Assembly: GCA_021107345.1 (NCBI GenBank)
Contig: JAIOSX010000119.1
Span: forward strand, 1-14,874
DNA from: Candidatus Aegiribacteria sp.
Lineage (GTDB): Bacteria; Fermentibacterota; Fermentibacteria; Fermentibacterales; Fermentibacteraceae
Length of the DNA stretch: 14,874 nt
Direction: 5' to 3'
Position numbers and translations under genes: made by a program. The first letter of the stretch is position 1; each line of letters opens with the position of its first letter. The notes beneath the pieces are model-generated. The model ran no database searches. It was not told where the DNA came from and saw only the letters and a list, made by a program, of their open reading frames with translations. Positions 1 to 5,717 of the stretch are shown here, one piece after another.

Positions 1-7
1 AGGATGA
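1..7 (+). CDS. 3' end of an upstream gene (possibly mnhC-like), partial
   Basis: A TGA at 5-7, read in the frame starting at base 2, overlaps an ATG at 4-6 in the ATGA pattern used for translational coupling. This suggests that an upstream gene ends here. In Mrp-type operons the gene before mnhD is mnhC, so that identity is an inference from gene order. Only two codons are visible, so the protein itself cannot be recognised. Confidence 0.3.
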
Positions 8-1500
8 TAAGTTAAAGCATAGTACCGCTTTTTGTAGCGATCCCACTTGCGGGAGCTTTCCTGATTGCTCTGCTTAAGAGGATAAAGGGAATTCCCGACA
101 CTCTCGGAGTTATGGCTTCCGCAGGAACATTCGCCCTCGCTATCCTGTTCCTCCTGAAGATGGAAGTGGGTCAGAGGATAATCTACAACATCGGTAACTG
201 GGGCGGGTTCAACGAGGTGCTTGGAAAAATAGTCGGTATTCAGCTGGTAATGGACGGACTTACCATTTTCATGCTGCTGATAGTTAATTTTATTGCATTC
301 ATTGTGGCTTTTTACTCGATTAATTACATGACCAGATACACCGAAAAATGGCAGTTCTACTGCCTGTTCCTCCTTATGCTTGCCGGTATGAACGGCGTTC
401 TGATCACTGGTGATTTGTTCAACCTGTTTGTTTTCGTAGAGATAGCTTCCCTGGCAAGTTACGCACTGGTTGCATTCGGCACCGAAAAACGCGAGCTTGA
501 AGCCTCATTCAAGTACGCTGTCATGGGTGGTGTAGCTTCACTTCTGATACTGATGGGAGTCATATTCCTGTACAGTTATACAGGTACGCTGAATATGGCT
601 GATATGACAAGAATCATCGCTGGATCAGAACAGCCTGCATTGATGTACCTTGTATTTGGCCTCCTCCTCACCGGGTTTGGATTGAAAGCCGCCATGGTTC
701 CGTTCCATGCCTGGCTTCCCGATGCTCATCCCTCAGCGCCGGCTCCGATTTCGGCAATGCTGTCCGGTGTACTGATAAAAGCTCTGGGAGTGTATGCCAT
801 AGCCAGGGTGTTCTTCACCATTTTCGGATTTCCCTATCAGATCTCGATAATCCTGATGACACTGGGAGCCATGTCAATGGGTGTAGGTGCTCTTGTGGCA
901 CTTAGGCAATGGGATATGAAAAGGCTGCTTGCCTACAGTTCCATCAGTCAGATCGGCTACATCATGCTGGGCCTGGGTATCGGTACGCCTCTTGGAATAC
1001 TGGGAGCTCTTTTCCACCTCTTTAACCATTCGGTTTTCAAATCCCTTCTCTTCCTTGATTCCGGAGCTGTTGAATATTCCACAGGAACCAGGAACATGAA
1101 GGAAATGGGTGGTCTTTCCAGGAAGCTTCCTGTAACAAGCGGATCCACACTTGCTGGAGCCATGTCACTTGCCGGTATTCCGCCATTCGCAGGTTTCTGG
1201 AGCAAACTGATAATCATAATAGCCGCTGTTGAGGCGAATCACATGAAACTTGCCGCCTGGGCTGTCCTCATGAGCATTGTAACGCTTGCATACGTTCTTA
1301 AGGTAACTAGATTTGCTTTTCTTGGTGCTCTCAAAGATCAATTCAAGAACATAAAAGAGGTACCGGTATTCATGAGGATATCATTGATACTACTTGCGCT
1401 GGTCTGCATATTCGGCGGGCTGCTCCTTATTCCCGAAGTGAGGGACAGCTTCCTGTCACCCGCGGTCAGGGTACTGATTTCCGGAATGGGCAGGGTGTAG
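4..1500 (+). CDS. MnhD/MrpD-like proton/cation-translocating membrane subunit (in-frame TAA at codon 4)
   Basis: This is a polytopic membrane protein of the NuoN/MrpD family, which forms a proton or cation channel in Mrp antiporters, complex I and group 4 hydrogenases. Counting from the ATG at 4, the family's key charges are present: Glu146 in a VFVEIAS helix, Lys228 before VPFHAWLPDAHPSAP, and Lys259 in a LIKALG helix. These fit the E137/K219 spacing I recall for MrpD. The first ATG after the stop is at 112, but the open frame from 16 to 111 encodes a typical first helix (IVPLFVAIPLAGAFLIALL). The ATG at 4 overlaps a TGA in ATGA, so it is the natural start, yet codon 4 is TAA (13-15). The next gene, mnhE, starts 3 bases after the stop. 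The choice between Mrp antiporter and hydrogenase membrane arm rests on context. Confidence 0.85.
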
Positions 1501-1503
1501 ATC

Positions 1504-2016
1504 ATGAAGAGTAGAATCCTGATGTTCATATTCGCTTTCGTAGTATGGTGCATTCTCTGCTGGGTGCCCGATACGCAGCATCTGATTGCCGGAGCAGTTG
1601 TGTCACTGATAACTGCTGCAGTTATGGGTTCGATGTTCGTCACAGGGCCGCATATGTTCTTCAATCCCATCAGGATCTTCTACTTCCTGTTCTGGTATAT
1701 TCCGATTTTCATCTGGGAACTGATAAGGGCCAATTTCGATGTTGCATACCGTGTGATCCATCCGTCGATGCCCATAAAGCCCGGTATTGTAAGGCTCAAA
1801 ACTGAACTCAAATCCGATACTGGCCTTACATTCCTGGCGAACTCCATAACGCTGACCCCTGGCACCCTGACGGTTGACATGGACAAGGAAAAAGGCGTTC
1901 TATACATACACTGGATCAATGTCGTGGGTTCTGACCCCGAGACAACTTTCCGGGAAATCGGAAGCAGATTCGAGCCGATGCTAAAGAAGATTTTCGAAGA
2001 AGATGTGGTAAAATAA
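1504..2016 (+). CDS. MnhE/MrpE-like Na+/H+ antiporter subunit
   Basis: This 170-residue protein belongs to the MnhE/MrpE (MbhA) family, an accessory membrane subunit of Mrp antiporters and Mbh-type hydrogenases. Helices lie near residues 4-20, 26-46 and 56-76. They are followed by the family signature ANSITLTPGTLTVD at 112-125 and a C-terminal cytoplasmic domain. Length matches the usual 155-170 residues. The ATG lies 3 bases after the mnhD stop, and the TAA stop shares one base with the mnhF ATG (TAATG), so translation is probably coupled. No strong Shine-Dalgarno motif is visible, which suits reinitiation. Confidence 0.93.
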   Translation: MKSRILMFIFAFVVWCILCWVPDTQHLIAGAVVSLITAAVMGSMFVTGPHMFFNPIRIFYFLFWYIPIFIWELIRANFDVAYRVIHPSMPIKPGIVRLKTELKSDTGLTFLANSITLTPGTLTVDMDKEKGVLYIHWINVVGSDPETTFREIGSRFEPMLKKIFEEDVVK

Positions 2017-2387
2017 TGAAGTTAGTGAGATGGCTTGCAGGCACAATAGTATTTCTGGCTATTATTACCCTGATTATCGTGCTTCCATTTAGAAGTATGT
2101 TTTTCGCGCAGGACGAAGGGCACATAGGCTTCGTCGGCCGGGTTTTATACATACTGATACTCTCCTCTGTACTGATACTGTTCAGGGTTCTCAAGGGACC
2201 GACAGCAGCGGACAGGATCGTTGCCATTGATATTTTCGGCATACTGATCGTTGGCCTCTGCGCGGTACTCAGCATAGCGACAGGCCGTTCATGGTACATT
2301 GATATCGGTATCGCCTGGGGGCTTCAGAGTTTCATCGGCACACTGGCTCTTGCCAAGTATCTGGAGGGAAGAAGCTTCGATGATTGA
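2016..2387 (+). CDS. MnhF/MrpF-like antiporter subunit with N-terminal extension
   Basis: This is an MnhF/MrpF (MbhB) family subunit. The family core begins at about residue 36 and includes RVLKGPTAADRIVAIDIFG (57-75) and a last helix near YIDIGIAWGLQSFIGTLALAKYL. The usual length is 85-95 residues but this one has 123, because of an extra N-terminal helix (about residues 8-25). The start at 2016 is chosen because it overlaps the mnhE stop by one base. An ATG at 2097 (residue 28) would give a 96-residue protein of normal size and cannot be ruled out. The 3' end overlaps mnhG by 8 bases. Confidence 0.9.
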   Translation: MKLVRWLAGTIVFLAIITLIIVLPFRSMFFAQDEGHIGFVGRVLYILILSSVLILFRVLKGPTAADRIVAIDIFGILIVGLCAVLSIATGRSWYIDIGIAWGLQSFIGTLALAKYLEGRSFDD

Positions 2388-2718
2388 TATAATCGGAATG
2401 ATATTCATTGGAACAGGGCTGGCATTTGATGTTCTTGGATGTCTTGGTCTCGTACGGCTTCCGGATGTCTATAACAGGCTGCAGGCTGCTACGAAATGTG
2501 TCACTCTGGGAACGTGCAGTATTCTATTCGGAACGTTCCTGATGTCCGGCGGATTCACACCTACAGGTTTCAAAGCACTGATAGCAATAGTATTCCTTGT
2601 TCTTGCATCACCAGTAGCGGCACATGCTATATCACGCGGTGCGCACAGAGCTGGCATTAAGCTCTGGGACCAGAGCGTAGTGGACAGTTATGCGGAAGAC
2701 AACGAAGGAGAAAAATAG
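2380..2718 (+). CDS. MnhG/MrpG-like antiporter subunit
   Basis: This is a 112-residue MnhG/MrpG (MbhC) family membrane subunit. Three helices are visible, near 3-22, 42-58 and 66-84. The family motifs are GLVRLPDVYNRLQAATKCVTLG and PVAAHAISRGAHRAG. The ATG at 2380 is chosen because the homologous region starts there and GGAGG lies at 2363-2367. It overlaps the mnhF stop by 8 bases (ATGATTGA). A longer in-frame reading from TTG 2299 lies inside mnhF and is unlikely to be used. With mnhD, E and F it makes the distal half of a Mrp-type module; A, B and C are not in the window. Confidence 0.92.
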   Translation: MIDIIGMIFIGTGLAFDVLGCLGLVRLPDVYNRLQAATKCVTLGTCSILFGTFLMSGGFTPTGFKALIAIVFLVLASPVAAHAISRGAHRAGIKLWDQSVVDSYAEDNEGEK

Positions 2719-2720
2719 GT

Positions 2721-2746
2721 TAACGGATCGCGAAAGCGATACGTTA
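2721..2746 (+). other. Intercistronic hairpin with GAAA tetraloop
   Basis: An inverted repeat pairs 2721-2725 (TAACG) with 2742-2746 (CGTTA) and 2727-2731 (ATCGC) with 2736-2740 (GCGAT), with one G/A mismatch between the two blocks. It closes on GAAA (2732-2735), a stable GNRA loop. It starts 3 bases after the mnhG stop and ends 11 bases before the next ATG. There is no T tract, so it is more likely an mRNA stability, processing or translation-tuning element than a terminator. Confidence 0.5.
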
Positions 2747-2757
2747 CGGATGGGAAT

Positions 2758-3372
2758 ATGAAATATCCAAAGATCAGAGAAATTGTAGAAGCGGTCAAAG
2801 CGGTTATCAAGGGACCCTACACATCGAAGTTCCCTGTAGAGCCTTGCATACCACATCCTAATTTCAGGGGACAGCCGGTTTTCGACCAGGACAAGTGTCT
2901 CGGATGCCTGGCCTGCGAGGAATGCTGCCCTTCCGCCGCCATTTCGCACGATGACATTCTTGAAGGCTCCGGGGCTCCGAAAAGAGTGATGATTCACCAT
3001 ACGGATGACTGTATTTACTGCGGAGTCTGCGTTGATGCCTGCATAAGAGAGACCGGTGATACCGGAATAGTACAGACCACCGATTGGAACCTGGCTTACT
3101 TCGATCGCAGCCAGGCTTTTGAGACCATAGAGAAGGAATTGCAGCTCTGCGAGATGTGCGGAGTTGTAATCGGCACGAAGGACCATCTGGTCTGGATCGC
3201 TGAGAAACTGGGCGAACTCTCCTTCTCAAACCCAACACTTTATCTTTCACGGCTCAGACAACTCGGTCTTGCGGATGACAACATTCAGGCTGTACTGGAG
3301 GACAATGGACGCTCCGACAGGGTTAAGATCCTGTGCGCTGAATGCAGGCGCAAAACCACCCTCTACGAATAG
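2758..3372 (+). CDS. HycF/HyfH-like 2x[4Fe-4S] hydrogenase electron-transfer subunit
   Basis: This 204-residue iron-sulfur protein resembles the ferredoxin-like subunit of group 4 [NiFe] hydrogenases, which carries electrons between the redox partner and the catalytic module. An N-terminal segment FPVEPCIPHPNFRGQP (25-40) recalls the start of E. coli HycF. Two ferredoxin motifs follow: C47, C50, C53, C57-Pro and C85, C88, C91, C95. Proline after the second motif is replaced by Ile96. Two further CxxC pairs, C131/C134 and C193/C196, match the tail of HycF and could bind zinc or iron. The ATG at 2758 is the first start after the stop in this frame, with GGA at 2748-2750. NuoI is less likely because of the four-Cys tail. 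Placement after mnhG links it to a membrane-bound hydrogenase. Confidence 0.85.
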   Translation: MKYPKIREIVEAVKAVIKGPYTSKFPVEPCIPHPNFRGQPVFDQDKCLGCLACEECCPSAAISHDDILEGSGAPKRVMIHHTDDCIYCGVCVDACIRETGDTGIVQTTDWNLAYFDRSQAFETIEKELQLCEMCGVVIGTKDHLVWIAEKLGELSFSNPTLYLSRLRQLGLADDNIQAVLEDNGRSDRVKILCAECRRKTTLYE

Positions 3373-3445
3373 AAGCCTAAGCAAATTGGGCCCGGCCCCT
3401 AATGCATTGCCAAAATTCAAGATCCGACCCCAATGATGGACCCTA

Positions 3446-3919
3446 ATGATGAATAACCAATTACAGATACTGAAAGATAGAATAGCTTCCTGCTTCAAGG
3501 GCAAAATCGTTTATCTGGGTATCGGCAATATTCTCAGGGGGGATGACGGTATCGGCCCCGAGCTGATAGCCAAACTGTCCGAGAAGGGTCTGTGTACGGT
3601 GGATGCCGGAACTGTTCCGGAGAATTGTATAGGTCCGGTAGCACGGCTCGATCCTGATACGATAGTTATCGTTGATGCGGTTCATCTGGACAGGGAACCC
3701 GGAGCTGTTGAGATACTTGACAGAAGTGAGATAATGGGAAGTACAGGATTCACAACTCATTCACTTTCACCTGTTCTGGTCATGGAAAGGCTTGAGGAGG
3801 AGACGGGAGCCAGGGTTGTCATGCTTGCCATTCAACCCGGGACCATTGAATTCGGTGCGCCCCTTTCTCCTGTAGTAGCCAGCCTTCTTTCAATACTGCC
3901 AGATATTCTTTCTGTATAG
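3446..3919 (+). CDS. HycI-type [NiFe]-hydrogenase maturation protease
   Basis: This 157-residue protein belongs to the M52 hydrogenase maturation peptidases, which cut the C-terminal tail off the nickel-loaded large subunit. The family motif GIGNILRGDDGIGP is at 25-38, DAGTVPEN at 53-60, VDAVHLD at 76-82 and TTHSLS at 103-108. The likely nickel-sensing ligands are Asp33 or Asp34, Asp77 and His105; the 28-residue spacing of the last two matches HycI. Two ATGs in tandem (3446, 3449) could start it, and no clear Shine-Dalgarno motif precedes them. It is separated from the ferredoxin gene by 73 bases. HycI is the best subgroup because of the ferredoxin upstream, but HyaD/HybD relatives share these motifs. 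Confidence 0.9.
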   Translation: MMNNQLQILKDRIASCFKGKIVYLGIGNILRGDDGIGPELIAKLSEKGLCTVDAGTVPENCIGPVARLDPDTIVIVDAVHLDREPGAVEILDRSEIMGSTGFTTHSLSPVLVMERLEEETGARVVMLAIQPGTIEFGAPLSPVVASLLSILPDILSV

Positions 3920-3925
3920 CAGTGT

Positions 3926-3964
3926 TGTAAACTGAAGCTGGATTCTACAAACCTGAAGAACTTC
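3926..3964. repeat. Diverged second copy of the hypB 3' end
   Basis: This 39-base stretch aligns without gaps to 4587-4625, the last codons and stop of hypB, with 31 of 39 bases identical by hand count. On the minus strand it reads KFFRFVESSFS, against EFCSFVESRFS in HypB. Two of the differences (in the Val and following Phe codons) are silent third-base changes. The stop codon position reads TTA (Leu) here. It looks like a relic of a duplicated hypB tail. Confidence 0.6.
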
Positions 3965-4005
3965 GGAAACCTGGCGCAGTTCTATGTATTCTCCTGACAG
4001 GCAGA

Positions 4006-4119
4006 TTAAGGGGTTCTTCTCTGTTGCTTCACCAGCTTCCTTTTTGCATTTTGTTCCCGTTTGTTTGTTTTCTGTTTTCGCCTCTTATCCTTATCCTTCT
4101 TGCCTTTGTCTCCCATCAT
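4006..4119 (-). CDS. Small, highly basic 37-residue protein
   Basis: This short minus-strand reading frame starts at ATG 4119 (or the adjacent ATG at 4116) and ends at TAA 4008-4006. It encodes a very hydrophilic chain beginning MMGDKGKKDKDKRRKQK and ending KQQRRTP, with about 18 Lys/Arg in 37 residues and no hydrophobic segment. A strong Shine-Dalgarno motif (GGAAGG in the sense direction, 3 bases before the first ATG, or AAGGA with 6-base spacing) supports translation. I recall short K/R-rich hypothetical proteins starting MGDKGKKDK in other bacteria, but that is memory only and the function is unknown. The composition suggests nucleic-acid or ribosome contact. It lies about 470 bases downstream of hypB on the same strand and faces the maturation protease gene. 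The purine-rich composition alone could give such a frame by chance, but the start and site argue against that. Confidence 0.65.
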   Translation of the reverse strand: MMGDKGKKDKDKRRKQKTNKREQNAKRKLVKQQRRTP

Positions 4120-4586
4120 GCACCTTCCTTTTTCGTTGGATCACAATTTACAGGTCAGGTTCATTACAGTTGCTAAGAGTGTTCCTTAAGATATGCCGGT
4201 GCCAATTTTTGTCCAACTCGATCCTTGCCATGGAAAACCTGCTCTGATTCCTTGTTTCATTTCCTCTCAATCGGAAAATCAAGATTCAGTCGATAGCTCC
4301 AACAGGAACTATGTTACATGACTTCTCAATACGCCATAGTTCAAACTCACTTACTGTGGAATGAAAGTATAGCCTTGATCCTTCGATATCAATCCTGATG
4401 AGAAATACCTGATTTGTATCTCGAATTGGATTAGGGACATGATTCTCTGCACCAACAGCATCAAACATTATGGTTAGAAGAATCTCATCTTTCTTTCTTC
4501 CTGATCTGTTAGATCTTCGCGTCTATCATCGACATCAGTCTCAAAATGTGCAGCTATCTGGTCGGCTGGAGGATGTTAACTGAAGA
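4120..4586. other. Non-coding or decayed stretch, no confident gene
   Basis: Nothing here can be assigned with confidence. The minus strand has an open frame from ATG 4468 to TGA 4286 (60 codons), open upstream as far as 4522, with a protein-like stretch (VFLIRIDIEGSRLYFHSTVS) but no ribosome binding site and no family I recognise. A second short minus-strand frame (MARIELDKNWHRHILRN, ATG at about 4232) is similar in character. Both could be remnants of decayed genes. No tRNA, CRISPR or clear terminator was seen. Confidence 0.35.
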
Positions 4587-4597
4587 TGTTAACTGAA
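4572..4597. repeat. 13-bp perfect tandem duplication at the hypB stop codon
   Basis: The unit GATGTTAACTGAA occurs twice back to back, at 4572-4584 and 4585-4597. The second copy contains the end of hypB (the stop and the last two codons, Phe-Ser, on the minus strand), and the first lies just beyond the gene. Each unit contains the palindrome GTTAAC. It may record slippage or the edge of an insertion. Confidence 0.85.
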
Positions 4598-5254
4598 CCT
4601 GGATTCCACGAAGCTGCAGAATTCCTCCATACCTTCTCCGGTTCTGGCGGAAACGGTAAATACCTCAACTTCCGGATTGAGGCTTCTGCATTCCTCGATA
4701 GCCCTCTCCACATCGAAATCGAGATGGGAGATAAGGTCCATCTTGTTGATCACAAGTACGTTTATGCTGCTGAAAAGACTGGGATACTTGAGTATCTTGT
4801 CATCACCTTCCGGAACCGATAGAAGACCGATCCTCATATCTTCGCCAAGGTCATAGCCGCTGGGGCAGATCAGATTCCCAACGTTCTCAATCGCCAGCAA
4901 GTCAAGTTCTTCAGGATCAAGATCCATGTTTTCCAATGCGTGATTGACAGCGTGAGCATCAAGATGGCAGGCGCCTCCGGTTTCTATCTGCCAGGCCTGG
5001 CAACCAGCCTTTTCTATTCTATCAGCGTCTCTTCTCGTCTGAATGTCACCCTCGATTACAGCCATTCTGCATCCGAAGAAACTGGCCATTGATTCCAGTA
5101 CAGTGGTTTTACCGGCACCTGGTGAGCTGATGAGATTCAATGTGTATAAACCCTTTTTGCTGAGCAGTTCCCTGTTTTCCGCGGCAAAGCGATCGTTCTT
5201 ATTCATGACGGATGTCGATATGTCAACTTTCTGTTCAACTGTGTCATCACACAT
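4589..5254 (-). CDS. hypB: HypB, GTPase for hydrogenase nickel insertion
   Basis: HypB is a SIMIBI-class GTPase that, with HypA, delivers nickel to the hydrogenase large-subunit precursor. From the ATG at 5254 it has 221 residues. The P-loop SPGAGKTT is at 44-51, GDIQTRRDA at about 69-77, the metal-site residues C96 and H97 (ACHLDAH) and C130 (ENVGNLICP), and the guanine motif NKMD at 170-173. The N-terminus has neither a His-rich stretch nor a CxxCGC motif, so it should lack the nickel-storage function of some HypBs. The ATG lies 1 base after the hypA stop, with AGGAAGGA about 10 bases upstream inside hypA; an in-frame TTG at 5281 would overlap hypA and is less likely. The 3' end sits in a tandem repeat. 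Confidence 0.96.
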   Translation of the reverse strand: MCDDTVEQKVDISTSVMNKNDRFAAENRELLSKKGLYTLNLISSPGAGKTTVLESMASFFGCRMAVIEGDIQTRRDADRIEKAGCQAWQIETGGACHLDAHAVNHALENMDLDPEELDLLAIENVGNLICPSGYDLGEDMRIGLLSVPEGDDKILKYPSLFSSINVLVINKMDLISHLDFDVERAIEECRSLNPEVEVFTVSARTGEGMEEFCSFVESRFS

Positions 5255-5255
5255 T

Positions 5256-5603
5256 TCAATCGTATCCTTCCTCAAGTTCAACGCTGTCCACCGTGAACTC
5301 CCTGCCTGAGAGAAATCTCCTGCTTATGGAGCCACAGTCCGGACAACCCTGGTAGAAATCTTTTGCTTCGTATTCAGTATTGCATTCAAGGCAGATGATC
5401 TTTGCCTTGGTCAGGTTAATCACAAGTTCCGGTTCTCCGAACCCTGCTATCTTCGCAATTTCGGTGAAGCAGAATCTAAGAGATTCAGGAGATATGCCCG
5501 AAAGGGGGCCTATAGTAACATTGACGCGGTCAAGGGGCACTTTCCTGCCCAGAGCGTTACTTATGATCCTGGTCATGTCATGGGCAAGAGAGAGTTCATG
5601 CAT
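5256..5603 (-). CDS. hypA: HypA, hydrogenase nickel chaperone
   Basis: HypA is a small nickel metallochaperone that works with HypB. The 115-residue protein begins MHELSLAHDM, and His2 is the universal nickel ligand, which fixes the start at 5603 rather than at the upstream in-frame ATGs (5687, 5633). The zinc site is C71-x2-C74 and C87-x2-C90. Length is normal for the family (about 113-118). No good Shine-Dalgarno motif precedes this ATG. A sigma70-like promoter lies upstream at 5660-5687. The gene is first in a leftward hypA-hypB pair with a 1-base gap. Confidence 0.96.
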   Translation of the reverse strand: MHELSLAHDMTRIISNALGRKVPLDRVNVTIGPLSGISPESLRFCFTEIAKIAGFGEPELVINLTKAKIICLECNTEYEAKDFYQGCPDCGSISRRFLSGREFTVDSVELEEGYD

Positions 5604-5659
5604 AAAGCAGCCATTCACGTCTGGAGGATCCATTGTGGTTAAAACCATTTCAGAATAGT

Positions 5660-5687
5660 AGAATATAATCTCTATTCGGTATGTCAA
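5660..5687 (-). promoter_or_regulatory. Predicted sigma70-type promoter of hypA-hypB
   Basis: Read on the minus strand, a perfect TTGACA (5687-5682) is followed 16 bases later by TATTCT (5665-5660, four of six consensus bases). Transcription would start near 5653, about 50 bases before the hypA ATG. It overlaps the proposed hypF promoter on the other strand. Confidence 0.5.
5664..5669 (+). promoter_or_regulatory. Predicted -10 element of the hypF-hypC-hypD-hypE operon
   Basis: A perfect TATAAT lies 48 bases before the hypF ATG on the plus strand. No good -35 is seen at 16-18 bases upstream (sequence near 5641-5646 is AAAACC), so an activator may be needed. It shares two bases with the -10 proposed for hypA on the opposite strand. 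Confidence 0.4.
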
Positions 5688-5717
5688 TAACAGTGATGTT
5701 TTTCAGGAAGATTAGAG

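Noticed and set aside
2632..3186. Minus-strand 184-codon frame opposite the ferredoxin gene
   Set aside because: The opposite strand encodes two perfect ferredoxin cysteine motifs, so this is a shadow frame.
3951..3965. Near-palindrome (GAAG AA CTTC) after the protease gene as a terminator
   Set aside because: The loop is only two bases and there is no T tract. The stretch is better explained as part of the duplicated hypB tail.
3984..4247. Plus-strand 87-codon open frame in the gap after the protease gene
   Set aside because: It is Phe/Ser/Cys-rich and is largely the antisense of the purine-rich small basic gene, which has a proper ribosome binding site. No family resemblance is seen.
4586..4822. 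Plus-strand 78-codon frame across the hypB 3' end
   Set aside because: It is antisense to an unmistakable hypB coding region that carries the guanine-binding motif.
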